From: Pseudomonadota bacterium | GTDB taxonomy: Bacteria; Pseudomonadota; Alphaproteobacteria; Rhizobiales; Xanthobacteraceae | Length of the DNA stretch: 64,000 bases | Assembly: GCA_023404675.1 (NCBI GenBank) | Contig: JAEYAW010000034.1 | Span: 229,570-293,569 of the forward strand | Direction of reading: 5' to 3' | Shown here: one piece after another, positions 1 to 9,366 of the stretch | How the letters are laid out: the number at the start of each line of letters is the position of its first letter | Position numbering within the stretch: the first letter of the stretch is position 1 | Notes under the pieces: generated by a model | Database searches by the model: none | Told to the model about the DNA's origin: nothing | Seen by the model: the letters and a program-made list of their open reading frames with translations, nothing else | Program-made: the position numbers and the translations under genes

Positions 1-1
1 G

Positions 2-1834
2 CTGGCGATCTCGTGGATGCTCGGGCTTCAGCATCCGCAGTGGTCCGCCATGGCGGTATGGGTTGCCTCGCAGCCGGTGCGTGGTGCGCTGCTGGAAAAA
101 GGCTTCTTTCGCGTCGCGGGAACGATGATCGGATCGCTCGCCGGAATCGCGATCGTCAAGGCGACCGGCGGCGTTCCGCTCTGGCTGGTCCCGGCGCTGG
201 CGCTCTGGGTCGGCCTGTGCGTGGGCACCGGCAACGTGCTGCGCGGCTTCGTCGGTTACGGAGCGCTGCTCGCCGGCTACTCGGCGTCGATGGTCGCCCT
301 GCTGGACGCACCGCATCCGGACCATATCGTGCCGCTCGGCATCGACCGGATGCTCACGACGCTGGTTGGCGTGCTGGTCGCGCTCGCGATCGGACTCATC
401 TTTGCGGAAAATCCCGCGGATGCGCTGGTCCGCCGCGCGCGTGCGCTCACCGTCCGCCTGCTGCGCGACATGGCAACGAGACTCGCCACCCCCGCCGACG
501 ACAGAGCCACGTTCGACGCCGAACACCGCGCAATCCTGTCCGAGATGGCGTTGATCGAGGAAGGGCTCGATCCCCATGGCGCGGGTTCGCGGCGCTCGCG
601 CCGCTCGGCGAAAACCATGCGCGCCATTCTGGTGGCACAGGTCGGCGCGCTGCTCTGGCTCAGGCGGCACGACACGGCCGTGGTCGATCCTGCCTTACCC
701 GCAACCCTCGGGCGGGCAGCGGACCTGCTGGAACAGGATGCGCCCGCCACCTCAATCCTCGAGGCGATGGAGCGCGCCACCACGCTCGCGCGCGGCCACG
801 ACGCCCTGCACCGGACAATCGGCGATCTTGCGACGGCGCTGCGCGAGCGCTTCGCGTTCCGGGAAGGGTCCGGAGCCCGCCCGGCCGATCCTGCACCGGT
901 GATCCTGCATCGCGACTGGGTCAGCGCCCGGCATGCCGGACTCCGGGCGGCCGGCACCCTGCTTCTCGTCGGCGCGGTCTGGGTGGCGAGCGGCTGGAGC
1001 GCCGGACCCTACGTGATGCTGGGCACCGCCGTGATGATCTCGCTGTTCTCCACCTTCGACACGCCGGGATCGATCATGGTGCCCGTGCTGCTGGGTCAGG
1101 TAGCCGGAGCCGTGGCGGCGCTCGCGTGCGAATGGCTGGTCTGGCCGGCGGCCACCGGCGCGGCGGGCCTGATCGTGATGATGATGCCGTTCATCCTGTT
1201 CGGAGCCGTCATCTTCGGCCACCGGCGCACCGCGATGGGCAGTCCCGACTACAATCTCGTGATGCTGTTGCTGCTGGAGCCGATCTTCCCGCTGACGGCG
1301 ACGTTCGAGCAATCGCTGGGAAAAGCACTCGCCGTGGTCGCCGCGCCCGTCATCGCGTTGTGGTCGTTCCGCCTCGCCTTTCCCACCTCGCCGCGCCATC
1401 GGCTCGACCGGCTGATCGCGGCCATGATCCACGAGTTGCAGGACATGGCCGACGATCCCGCCGCCATCGCGCGCGTCCGCGTCTGGCATGCCCGCCTTTA
1501 TCACCGCGTCCTGATGCTGACCCGCTGGGCCGACAAGGCCGGCATCCGCGACGCACGGATCGCCGACGGCGCGATGACGGTTCTGCTGGTCGGAGAGACT
1601 GTTCTGCGCCTTCACGAACTGGAAGCAGCGCCCTCGTCCGCCTCGCTTCGGCGCGCCAGCCGGCTCGCGCGGGCGCGAATCCGCCGGCTCACGGCCGATC
1701 CCGGCCGCGCCCAGACAGCGCTGTCGAAACTCATTCCGGTCGTGGCGCGCCATCGGGGCGAGACCGGAGCGCTGGTGGCCGACACCGCCCGCGCGATGGC
1801 GGCGAACGCGGATTTCTTCCACCGCGCCGCGTGA
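2..1834 (+). CDS. FUSC-family aromatic-acid/drug efflux permease (5'-partial)
   Basis: This is a membrane protein of the FUSC superfamily (YccS/AaeB type), which usually exports aromatic acids or drugs together with an HlyD-type adaptor. The frame is open from base 2, so the true start lies left of the window. The architecture is the usual duplicated one: an N-terminal hydrophobic block, a soluble helical linker, then a second block of hydrophobic helices beginning near residue 300, and a cytoplasmic tail. The first residues (QHPQWSAMAVW, Q-P-V-R) match the family's typical first-helix region. No adaptor gene is visible at this end. A second FUSC gene with its HlyD partner lies at 43-45 kb. 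Substrate unknown. Confidence 0.82.
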   Translation: MAISWMLGLQHPQWSAMAVWVASQPVRGALLEKGFFRVAGTMIGSLAGIAIVKATGGVPLWLVPALALWVGLCVGTGNVLRGFVGYGALLAGYSASMVALLDAPHPDHIVPLGIDRMLTTLVGVLVALAIGLIFAENPADALVRRARALTVRLLRDMATRLATPADDRATFDAEHRAILSEMALIEEGLDPHGAGSRRSRRSAKTMRAILVAQVGALLWLRRHDTAVVDPALPATLGRAADLLEQDAPATSILEAMERATTLARGHDALHRTIGDLATALRERFAFREGSGARPADPAPVILHRDWVSARHAGLRAAGTLLLVGAVWVASGWSAGPYVMLGTAVMISLFSTFDTPGSIMVPVLLGQVAGAVAALACEWLVWPAATGAAGLIVMMMPFILFGAVIFGHRRTAMGSPDYNLVMLLLLEPIFPLTATFEQSLGKALAVVAAPVIALWSFRLAFPTSPRHRLDRLIAAMIHELQDMADDPAAIARVRVWHARLYHRVLMLTRWADKAGIRDARIADGAMTVLLVGETVLRLHELEAAPSSASLRRASRLARARIRRLTADPGRAQTALSKLIPVVARHRGETGALVADTARAMAANADFFHRAA

Positions 1835-1964
1835 CGTTTCACACGGCGGTTTCCCGCGACTCTCGTGACCCGAATCTGAAGTTCGTCACACTGTCGGGCT
1901 GGTGCTGAACGAACGTCAGATTCATCAGGGCCACCAGCAAATATATGATTCGAGTGTGGTTTAT

Positions 1965-2018
1965 GGATTTGAAATACGCTCCCCGCCTGGCCGATATGAC
2001 GCGGCGTATTTCAAATCC
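1965..2018. repeat. 15-bp perfect inverted repeat between convergent genes
   Basis: GGATTTGAAATACGC (1965-1979) is followed after 24 bases by its exact reverse complement (2004-2018). It lies between the end of the FUSC gene and the end of the oppositely oriented small membrane protein gene. It could work as a bidirectional terminator, although there is no T-run, or be a relic of a mobile palindrome. The arms are more AT-rich than the surroundings. Confidence 0.75.
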
Positions 2019-2024
2019 GCCCCA

Positions 2025-2315
2025 CTAGGGCAGCGTGCCCGTGGCGGCGAGCGCAACACCGGTCACGCTGGAAAGCGTGCTGCAGATCGGCGCGTGAAGC
2101 GCCGCCACCTCCGGCCACATCGCTTCGGCAGCGGCAAGGCTCGACGCCAGCGCGATGCCCGTGACGAGCCCCGCTGCGGCCACCGCCGGCCAGCGCCGCA
2201 AACGCGTCAACCCGCCCGCGCGGCCACGGCACGACGGCTCGCGCGGCAGCACCGCGCCGGTCAGCCGCCGCCAGAGCAGCGACCAGCCGGCGAAGAACGC
2301 GAGCAGGCAGCACAT
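2025..2315 (-). CDS. small hydrophobic membrane protein of unknown function
   Basis: A 96-residue protein starting MCCLLAFFAGWSLLW, with a second hydrophobic stretch (about residues 40-60) and an apolar C-terminus, so probably two or three membrane segments. The start is 13 bases after the amine-oxidase stop and has GGAG about 8 bases upstream, so it is very likely co-transcribed and perhaps translationally coupled to the oxidase. I do not recognise the family. The Cys pair at residues 2-3 could be a metal ligand or lipidation site, but this is only a guess. A longer upstream reading frame exists, but it overlaps the oxidase and is unlikely. Confidence 0.5.
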   Translation of the reverse strand: MCCLLAFFAGWSLLWRRLTGAVLPREPSCRGRAGGLTRLRRWPAVAAAGLVTGIALASSLAAAEAMWPEVAALHAPICSTLSSVTGVALAATGTLP

Positions 2316-2328
2316 CGTGCAGCTCCGC

Positions 2329-4347
2329 TCAGTCGCTATGGCAGCAGCTGCCGCCCGCGCTTTCGCCGGTGCCGCTGTCGCGGCTGAGCACGCTGTGCTT
2401 GTTGCGCTCGGGCGCGATGTCGCCCGCCGCATTGGCCGAGAAGAAGCCGGTCGGCTTCAGCATGAAGCCCGCATACTCCACCGGCATGATCGGAAAGTCT
2501 TCCGGCTTGCAGATGTGGGTATGGCCGAACGTGTGCCAGACCACGATGTCGGCGTTCTCGATGTTGCGGTTCTGCTCGATGAACTTCGGCAGTCCGTCGC
2601 CCCCCGAATTCACATTCGGATAGTCACCGCTGCCGTATTTCTCGGCCGGATCGTAAGCGGTGACCCAGACGTGCTTGGTGGCGAAGCCGCCGCGCTTGCG
2701 TACATAGCTTCCTTCCTGCGCCAGCATCAGCGGGCTCGGATTGACCACCAGCTTGTAGGACGACGGCGCGCCGACCGAGTTCGGCGAGTTCGGATTGCTG
2801 ATCTTCCAGAACCGTCCCGTCTCGCCGTTGGCGATGCCGGCGGCGTCCCGTTCGCGCGACAGCACGCGCGTCAGCGTGGTGAAGGCGTTGCCGTGCGGAT
2901 TGTCCGGGCCCCACGGACGCGGCACGAACTCGCACTCGCTCACCGTGTTGCCGCCGCCGTCAAGATCCATATGCATGCGCACGTTGAAGAAGTGCTGATG
3001 GGTCGGCCCGCCGAGACCGTCATCGACCATGCCACCCCATTTGTAAGACGTTCCGGGCGCGACGGCGGCGGTCTGGATGATGCCGGTCAGCTTGGCTTCG
3101 AGCTGAATGGTGCCGTCCTGATAAAGATACCAGTAGAAGCCGTAGTCGTAGTTGCCGACGGTGGCGAAGAAGCTGATCACCAGACGCCGCGAACGGCGCA
3201 CCTCGAACAGGCCGTTGCGGAACTCATAGTGCTTCCAGATGATGCCGTAATCTTCCTCGTGCATGCAGATGGCGTTCTGCATCACGTAGGGCGCGCCCTT
3301 GTTGTCGGCGGCAGGCACGTCAAAGTAGTGGATGTTGCCGAGGCAGTCGCAGCCGAGTTCGAGCGCGTTGGCCAGCGTGCCGAGACCATATTCGCCGCCG
3401 TCGAACGCGGACTTCCAGTAATGCTGCGGGCTGGGATCGGCGTAGGGCACCACCATCTCGGTGACGCTGGCGCGGTGGATGATCGAGCGCTTGCGCTCGC
3501 CGTCCTGATAGGAGAGCTGGTGCAGCACGAGGCCCTCGCGCGGCGTGAAGCCGACGCGGAAGCTCCACTTCTGCCAGTCGACCTTCCAGCCATCGACGGT
3601 GAAGCTCGGCCCTTCCGGCTGCACGATGTCGAGCGGCTTGATGTCGGTGCGCGGGGTCTTGTTTTCGTGCGCGCCGTAATTGCGCTTCTTGCGCGGGATC
3701 GGAACGATCGGGTCCTGATCCGTCAGATCCACCACCTTGTTGGCGATCAGGTCCACCACCGCGACGACGCCCTCGATCGGATGGGCATAGCCGTTGTCCT
3801 GGATGTGCTCGCGGAAGAAGCTGATTGCGCGCACGATTCGCTTGCCGCGCTCGAACGCGTTGTCGAAATAGCCGGACGAGAACGGGTCGACCTGTACCAG
3901 CTCGATGTCCTTCTCGGTCAGGCCACGCCGGAACATGGCGTTGCGCCAGCCGGGATCGGACTTGACGATGGCCTCGCAGCGATAGAACTCCGCGAGCATC
4001 ACCGGCGGCTGGCCGTAGGGGGCCTCCTTGTTCGCGAGCGGCGTGCTGGCTGCGATCGCGCCGGCGCCGAGATCGACGACAATCTCGACGGCGTCGCCGC
4101 TGGTGACATTCATCATCAGCACGAACGCCTGACGCGGCAGCGGCGCGCCGCCTTCGAACGCCTTCAGGGCCTGCTTGGTCGGTTCTTCCAGCCGGACGAT
4201 CGGGAACAGCCAGTTGTCCGGGTCGGCGAACGAGGCGCGGGCGAGGTCGCAGGCCGCGGCAATTTCCTCGGCGGTCAGCGGATCGAGCGGATGGGAAACC
4301 GCCGCTTGTGACTGGCCCTGTGCTGATTTCGGTGTGACGTCCAACAT
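2329..4347 (-). CDS. tynA: primary-amine oxidase (copper/TPQ amine oxidase)
   Basis: Oxidises primary amines (phenethylamine, tyramine, histamine type) to aldehyde, ammonia and H2O2 using copper and a self-processed topaquinone. The TPQ precursor is Tyr400 in the N-Y-D motif (TVGNYDYGFYW). The likely catalytic base is Asp316 (FDGGEYGLG). Copper ligands are His450 and His452 (HQHFFNV), with a third His near the C-terminus (WHTFGHTHICKPEDFP). The length, 672 residues, fits the Arthrobacter-type enzymes. There is no signal peptide, so it is probably cytosolic, unlike the periplasmic E. coli TynA. I chose the ATG at 4347 because GGGAGAG precedes it; a longer frame lacks support. Divergent from an AraC regulator, as tynA is near feaR. 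Confidence 0.92.
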   Translation of the reverse strand: MLDVTPKSAQGQSQAAVSHPLDPLTAEEIAAACDLARASFADPDNWLFPIVRLEEPTKQALKAFEGGAPLPRQAFVLMMNVTSGDAVEIVVDLGAGAIAASTPLANKEAPYGQPPVMLAEFYRCEAIVKSDPGWRNAMFRRGLTEKDIELVQVDPFSSGYFDNAFERGKRIVRAISFFREHIQDNGYAHPIEGVVAVVDLIANKVVDLTDQDPIVPIPRKKRNYGAHENKTPRTDIKPLDIVQPEGPSFTVDGWKVDWQKWSFRVGFTPREGLVLHQLSYQDGERKRSIIHRASVTEMVVPYADPSPQHYWKSAFDGGEYGLGTLANALELGCDCLGNIHYFDVPAADNKGAPYVMQNAICMHEEDYGIIWKHYEFRNGLFEVRRSRRLVISFFATVGNYDYGFYWYLYQDGTIQLEAKLTGIIQTAAVAPGTSYKWGGMVDDGLGGPTHQHFFNVRMHMDLDGGGNTVSECEFVPRPWGPDNPHGNAFTTLTRVLSRERDAAGIANGETGRFWKISNPNSPNSVGAPSSYKLVVNPSPLMLAQEGSYVRKRGGFATKHVWVTAYDPAEKYGSGDYPNVNSGGDGLPKFIEQNRNIENADIVVWHTFGHTHICKPEDFPIMPVEYAGFMLKPTGFFSANAAGDIAPERNKHSVLSRDSGTGESAGGSCCHSD

Positions 4348-4558
4348 CACGCTCTCCCTTTCCGCTTGCCCTCGGCCGCGCGTGCCGCTCAAATTTCCGG
4401 CGAAATGACGCAGCAGCTTGCCCGCAGATCGCGGGGCGCCGTTATCGAGATTCGGCAATTTTTCAGGACCGGGTCATTTCCCGGGTCTACAAGTTGGATG
4501 GCGTGGTTTTTGCTTCATCTTTGAACTGCGTTTGGAAAATGAGGGTTCAGCCAGGTCC
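4348..4558. promoter_or_regulatory. divergent promoter region, amine oxidase / AraC regulator
   Basis: A 211-base spacer separates the start of the amine oxidase (leftward) from the AraC-type gene (rightward) and must hold both promoters. It is locally richer in A and T than its flanks. I see no clear palindromic operator; AraC-type sites are usually direct repeats that are hard to call by eye. Confidence 0.5.
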
Positions 4559-5608
4559 ATGGTTCGTCTGCTGCTCCACCCGGACACAGGTTCCGCACTT
4601 CACGACCGGCAGCCCACGGGGATGCCGGCGGTGACGTTGCGGGCCGCCAGCAGCGACGTGGACGAGCATTGCGCCAATCTCGGGCGCTGGCAGCTGGTCT
4701 ACGATCAGATCAGCGCAGGCCCGTTCCGGGGCAGTTTCACGCTGCTGTCGCTGTCGAGAATCGAGGTCTTTCGCGAAGTCACCAGCCAGCAGGTACGGCA
4801 ATGCGGCCGGCTCGGCTCGGACAGCTTTTCCATCGGGCTGCCGTGGCGGATGGACGGCGACGTGAGTTGCAACGGGACCAGCGCCACCCCGAACACGATC
4901 TTCGCCAGCTTCGACGCCGACGTGGACCTTTGCACGCCGAAATCCTTCGATCTGCGCGGCGTGATCGTCAGCGCCTCGCTGATCGAGGATCTTCTGGCGA
5001 CGATCAACGTGACGCTGCCGCATGATGTGCGGCGCAGCTTTCTCAGCATCCCGGCCTCCGACGCCGTCGTTACGCGGTTCCGCCATTTGCTCGGGACGAT
5101 CCAGACCGGCATTGGAGGGCAGCCGCAGGCCTTTCCCCGTTCCGACGTCACCCGCGCCATCGAGGACGCGCTGCTGCTGGAAATCGCCGACCTGCTGCAG
5201 GGCGCGCGTCCTGCCAGCATCGAACGCAGCGCGGCCGCGCGCAAGCGCACCGTCGACCGGGCCTGCGAGATCATGCTGGCGCAGACCGACAGTCCGCTCT
5301 CCATCCTCGATCTATGCAAGGCGGTCGGCGCCAGCCGCCGCAAACTCAATTACAGTTTTCAGGACGTGCTGGGTTGCAGCCCGATCAGCTACTGGCGGGC
5401 CATCCGGCTCAACCGGGTACGCCGCGAACTGAAGCGCTGCGACGATCCGGCTCTGGGCGTCTATGATATCGCCTCAGCTCACGGCTTCTGGCACTTCAGC
5501 CAGTTCTCGCTGGACTACAAGCGGCACTTCGCGGAGCTGCCGTCCGAGACGCTGCGCCGGAGCCGAGCCGTCGCGCGGCCGCCGGCCAGCCTCACTCGCT
5601 GCGCCTGA
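4559..5608 (+). CDS. AraC-family regulator, FeaR-like
   Basis: A 349-residue transcription factor. The C-terminal ~100 residues form the two-helix-turn-helix AraC domain (SILDLCKAVGASRRKLNYSF, then YDIASAHGFWHFSQFSLDYK, with the conserved HGFWHFSQF version of the second helix). The N-terminal part is a ligand-sensing region of the FeaR/EutR class without a clear cupin motif. Divergent position next to a copper amine oxidase makes it the probable activator of amine catabolism. ATG 4559 is the second Met of the frame and gives the family's usual length; the ATG at 4418 would overlap the oxidase promoter. Confidence 0.85.
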   Translation: MVRLLLHPDTGSALHDRQPTGMPAVTLRAASSDVDEHCANLGRWQLVYDQISAGPFRGSFTLLSLSRIEVFREVTSQQVRQCGRLGSDSFSIGLPWRMDGDVSCNGTSATPNTIFASFDADVDLCTPKSFDLRGVIVSASLIEDLLATINVTLPHDVRRSFLSIPASDAVVTRFRHLLGTIQTGIGGQPQAFPRSDVTRAIEDALLLEIADLLQGARPASIERSAAARKRTVDRACEIMLAQTDSPLSILDLCKAVGASRRKLNYSFQDVLGCSPISYWRAIRLNRVRRELKRCDDPALGVYDIASAHGFWHFSQFSLDYKRHFAELPSETLRRSRAVARPPASLTRCA

Positions 5609-5752
5609 GCCGGCCCCGTCCGCACCGGGCGGCCGGCGTCATCATCGTGTAACACGTTACCGCTTCCTAGCAGCGCAGCGAAGGCAGGTGCTTGCCTGCA
5701 TCGCCCGATGTGCCGGCGTGCCGGCGGCGTGTCCCAGTTGCAAAGGCCCTCC

Positions 5753-6871
5753 ATGCGTTCTCGTCTCCGGCTGCTGGCTGTTGCCGGCCTCGTCGTCCTG
5801 TCCTGGCTTGCAGCCGCCGCACGGGCGCAGACGCCATTCGATCACAAAGGCTTTGCCCTGCAGGCCCTGCAACAGCACATCCGGCCGCTCCAAGCCGACT
5901 TCGCCGCAAAGGCGGAGAGGCTGGTCGAAACCGTCGGCGCCACCTGCCAGCGGCACGAGGCTGCGGACGATCAGAACGTGAAGGACGCCTATCGGGAGAC
6001 CGTGCTGGCATGGTCGCGCACTGAACATCTGCGCTTCGGACCGATCCAGGACGACAATCGTTTCGAGAAGCTGATGTACTGGCCGGATCGCCAGCGCATC
6101 GGCGAGCGGCAGGTCACGCAAATCCTGAATACAAAAGATCCTGCCGTGCTGACGAGCGAGGGTCTGGCGGGCAAGAGCGTCGCCGTGCAGGGACTGACGG
6201 CACTCGAAATCGTGCTCTACGGCAAGACCGCGCAACCCCTGAGCGCCGAGACGCCCGAAGCGGTCTATGGCTGCCAGTATGCGCATGCCCTCTCCCGCCA
6301 CATCGCGCGGATCGCGCAGGAAATTGTCGCGGAATGGGCCGATGGCGGGCACTTCGCCAAGCTGTTTCTCAACCCCGGCGCGGACAACCCCCTCTACAAG
6401 GACGACAACGAAGTCACCCTCGAACTGCTCAAGACCTATCATGGCGGCATCTACAACGCGCGCGACATCAAGATCCTGCCATCGCTCGGCCAGAAGCGCA
6501 TCGCCACGCGCGGCCAGTTTGCACCGAAATCGCGGCCGCCGTTCGAACTGAGCGGCCTCGCACTCGCGACCTTCCGCGCCAATGTCGAGGGCGTGCGCGA
6601 TTTCTACGTCAACAGCGGATTGTCGGCGCGCCTCGCGAAAACAGAGCCCGGAACCGACGCCCTCATCAAGGGACAGTTCGATGAGTCGATCGATTTCATC
6701 CGCGCCCTCGAACCGTCCGGGCTTGCCGTCTTCAACGATCCCGCCCTGATGAACAGGCTGCTGTACACGCGCGAGCCGCTGGGGGCGCTGATCTCGGACG
6801 GCTCGCCGGTGCTGACCGAGATGGCGGGCCTGGGCTCGGTGCTGCTCGGCCTGACCGACGACGGCGACTGA
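5753..6871 (+). CDS. imelysin-family (M75-like) periplasmic protein with altered GxHxxE site
   Basis: A 372-residue secreted protein: signal peptide MRSRLRLLAVAGLVVLSWLA with cleavage after ARAQ, then an all-helical imelysin fold. Imelysins are iron-associated periplasmic proteins, related to EfeO, often found in pairs with a di-heme oxidoreductase and a DUF1513 protein, exactly the neighbours seen here. The family GxHxxE site reads GLTALE, so the histidine is missing, while the paralogue at 9367-10644 keeps GYHAIE. It converges on the DUF1513 gene with only 7 bases between stops. Probably metal binding or delivery rather than proteolysis. Confidence 0.85.
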   Translation: MRSRLRLLAVAGLVVLSWLAAAARAQTPFDHKGFALQALQQHIRPLQADFAAKAERLVETVGATCQRHEAADDQNVKDAYRETVLAWSRTEHLRFGPIQDDNRFEKLMYWPDRQRIGERQVTQILNTKDPAVLTSEGLAGKSVAVQGLTALEIVLYGKTAQPLSAETPEAVYGCQYAHALSRHIARIAQEIVAEWADGGHFAKLFLNPGADNPLYKDDNEVTLELLKTYHGGIYNARDIKILPSLGQKRIATRGQFAPKSRPPFELSGLALATFRANVEGVRDFYVNSGLSARLAKTEPGTDALIKGQFDESIDFIRALEPSGLAVFNDPALMNRLLYTREPLGALISDGSPVLTEMAGLGSVLLGLTDDGD

Positions 6872-6878
6872 ACATGCG

Positions 6879-8027
6879 TTATCCGATGGCAACGGCGTGG
6901 TCGTCCCAGAAGGCGACATCCGGCTGATGCAGCGAAGCGAGCGCCGTCGAAGCGCCCTGCGTTTTCGCCAGCGATCCATCGGTGCCCGTCAGCAGGAAGC
7001 CCTCGCCCTGCCCGGTGACACCATAAACCTTCGGCATGTCGTAATGCCGCAGATATCGTCCGCTCGCGATCTCCACCGCGATGGCGACGCCGCCGCGCGG
7101 CGCTGAGACCAGCGCGACCTCGCGAGTCGCATCGATGGCGACCGCGCCGATGTAATTGCGCACGCGGCTGTCGAGCTTGTCGGGCAGCGCCACGAGTTCG
7201 AGCGGCCGGCCCCGGCGATGCGCGCCGACATTGGGCCGCAGCTCCCATGCCGGACCGCGATCCTGGCAGCCGAAAATCACCGTGTCGTCCGCGCCGACGC
7301 ACAGATGCCGGATCGACAGCTTGCGCAAAGGATCCGGCCACACCTGGCGCTCCAGCAACTCGCCCGTCACGCTGTCCACATAGGCAAGGGTCGGCTGCAT
7401 GGTCGCGGTGTCGTTCTCCAGCCGTGGCTCGTCCGGATGGGTGCGCAGGCCCCCGTTGGCGATCACCAGCGTCCGCCCGTCCGACAGCACCGCGAGTTCA
7501 TGCGGATCGAGCCCGCCGGAGGGAAACTCGCCGATCTGCCTGTAGCCATCGGTGGCGTCGCGCACGCCGATCATGCCGCGCTCGCCCTCGAAATCGTTCT
7601 CGGTGGTGTAGAGCAGCCGCCCGTCTGCCGAGAACAGGCCGTGGCCGAAGAAGTGGCGGTCCGGCCGCGCGGTGATCCATTGCGGCTCGCGCTTGCCGTC
7701 AAGATCGAGCACCACCGCGAAGTTGCCGGGGCGGCGCGCGAAAGTGACGAGGTCGCGCGGCGCCCCCGCCGGGCGCCGCGCGATGCCATGGCCGCGCTCG
7801 GGCAGTTCGATGCCGGTCACCGGCTCGCCGCGTTCGGGATCGAACACCACCGCGCGCAACGTGCCATCCCTGCCGCGACAGGCCGAGGCGAACAGACCTT
7901 GCCCCGCCGTCTGCGCCGTCGCCCCGGCTCCCGCTGCCAGCGCGTGGCCCGGCAGCATGAAGCCGGCCAGCAGTGCGCCGGTCGAGCGTACGAACAGCCG
8001 GCGGTCTATTCCCGTTGTCTTCGACAT
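6879..8027 (-). CDS. DUF1513 family periplasmic beta-propeller-like protein
   Basis: A 382-residue protein with a Tat-like leader (DRRLFVRSTGALLAGFMLPG, then AxA). The body carries repeated blade-like motifs (GIARRP, GHGLFSADGRLLYTTEND, LDPHELAVLSDGRTLVIANGG), typical of DUF1513. This family is regularly encoded with imelysins and a di-heme thiol-oxidoreductase-like cytochrome in iron-responsive loci, and it is the last gene of the leftward operon here. The start at 8027 gives a clean Tat leader; the frame is open upstream into the cytochrome gene, but that extension lacks a start site. Biochemical role unknown. Confidence 0.87.
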   Translation of the reverse strand: MSKTTGIDRRLFVRSTGALLAGFMLPGHALAAGAGATAQTAGQGLFASACRGRDGTLRAVVFDPERGEPVTGIELPERGHGIARRPAGAPRDLVTFARRPGNFAVVLDLDGKREPQWITARPDRHFFGHGLFSADGRLLYTTENDFEGERGMIGVRDATDGYRQIGEFPSGGLDPHELAVLSDGRTLVIANGGLRTHPDEPRLENDTATMQPTLAYVDSVTGELLERQVWPDPLRKLSIRHLCVGADDTVIFGCQDRGPAWELRPNVGAHRRGRPLELVALPDKLDSRVRNYIGAVAIDATREVALVSAPRGGVAIAVEIASGRYLRHYDMPKVYGVTGQGEGFLLTGTDGSLAKTQGASTALASLHQPDVAFWDDHAVAIG

Positions 8028-8052
8028 CGCATCTTGCTTTCGTTCGTGATCC

Positions 8053-9363
8053 TCATCGCGACTGCACGAAGGCCACCAGTGCCTCGCGCTCGGCTCGCGC
8101 CATCGCGACAAAGGCATCACGCGAAGCCCGCGCCTCGCCGCCGTGCCAGAGCACGGCCTCCTCCACGCTGCGCGCGCGGCCGTCGTGCAGAAAGGATCGC
8201 GGCTCCCCGGACGCGGCTCCGCGCCACAGCGGCGCGGTGCGCCACAGGCGATGCATCCCTTCGCGCGCCGACGCCTCGTCGGCGAGACCATCACCCATGT
8301 CGTGCAGCAGCAGATCGCTATAGGGGTGAATGGCGACGGCAGGTTCGCGCGCAGTGGCCGGAAGCAGGAAGCTCGGCCGGTGACAGGCTGCGCATCCGGC
8401 CGATGCGAATGCGCGTTCGCCACGCGCGGTGATCTCGCTGGCGGGCGCTGGCGGGCGGGGCGCGACGGCCGTCTCCGCAAAAAACGTAACGAGATCGAGC
8501 AGCCGATCGTCAAGCTCCAGCCCGCCACGATGCCTGTCGCCGCCATGCGGTCCCGCGAGACAGTCTGGCTGCCGCGCGGTGCAATCACCTGCGGCCGATG
8601 CCAGCAAGGTGTTCGACAATCCGAGATCGCGCGCGAAGGCTTGCGCCACTTGCTGGCGCAGCGTGGCCGCGCCCGCCTTCCAGCCGAAGCGGCCCACCGC
8701 CATCCGCTTTGCTTCGTCCGACCACACGCGACTGGCGATGCCGGAAGCGCCGGCGTCGATCCGGGCGAGAATGTCGTCGTCGGAAATCCGTGCGAGCGGC
8801 CCGAGCCCGACCAGCGAGGGAGCAAGGCGCGGCGAAAGAATGACATCCGACGCCAGCGGGCCGTAACCGAGACCGTCAATGCGATAGGACGGCCGCCGCA
8901 ATGACACCACCGTCCCGTCGTGCAGCGTGACGGGCTGTTCTTCATAAATCACGACGACGCGGCCTTCGCTGCGCTGGCCCTGAACCGCGAAGGGCTGAAG
9001 CTGCACGCCGTAGGTCGGCTCCGGAACTCCGCGCGACGACAGCCGCATCACCAGCGCGGCCGGCACGTCGCCCACCGCCATCGCAACACGTCCACCGCCG
9101 CCTTGCGGATGACACGCGGCGCAGGACCGAGCATTGAACAGCGGCCCCAGCCCATCGGCCGAGGCCGTGGAGGCCGGCGCGGACACCCACACGCGGCGGA
9201 ACAGCGTCGCGCCCAGCGACAGCCGCAACGCGTCGCCGTCGCCTGCTTCAGCGACGGGCGTGGCATCCGCCCGCGACCAGCCGGGCGCCATGCTGCCGGA
9301 CAGCCCGGCGAGCGCAAGCGCAATGCAGGCAAGACGCAGGCCCTCGCTCCAGCACCCGATCAT
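8053..9363 (-). CDS. di-heme oxidoreductase (thiol oxidoreductase-like cytochrome c)
   Basis: A 436-residue secreted cytochrome. There is an N-terminal signal peptide (LACIALALAGLSGS). Two CxxCH heme c motifs, both CAACH, lie near residue 80 (FNARSCAACHPQGGGG) and near residue 320 (ASAGCAACHRPSF). It belongs to the di-heme family related to MauG/CCP that accompanies imelysin and DUF1513 genes. Four bases separate its start from the upstream imelysin stop and about 25 separate its end from DUF1513, so one operon. Probable role: periplasmic redox chemistry coupled to iron acquisition; the substrate is not known. Confidence 0.9.
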   Translation of the reverse strand: MIGCWSEGLRLACIALALAGLSGSMAPGWSRADATPVAEAGDGDALRLSLGATLFRRVWVSAPASTASADGLGPLFNARSCAACHPQGGGGRVAMAVGDVPAALVMRLSSRGVPEPTYGVQLQPFAVQGQRSEGRVVVIYEEQPVTLHDGTVVSLRRPSYRIDGLGYGPLASDVILSPRLAPSLVGLGPLARISDDDILARIDAGASGIASRVWSDEAKRMAVGRFGWKAGAATLRQQVAQAFARDLGLSNTLLASAAGDCTARQPDCLAGPHGGDRHRGGLELDDRLLDLVTFFAETAVAPRPPAPASEITARGERAFASAGCAACHRPSFLLPATAREPAVAIHPYSDLLLHDMGDGLADEASAREGMHRLWRTAPLWRGAASGEPRSFLHDGRARSVEEAVLWHGGEARASRDAFVAMARAEREALVAFVQSR

Positions 9364-9366
9364 ATC

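Noticed and set aside
2155..4311. A 718-codon open frame antisense to the amine oxidase
   Set aside because: The oxidase on the opposite strand has all TPQ and copper motifs; the antisense product has none.
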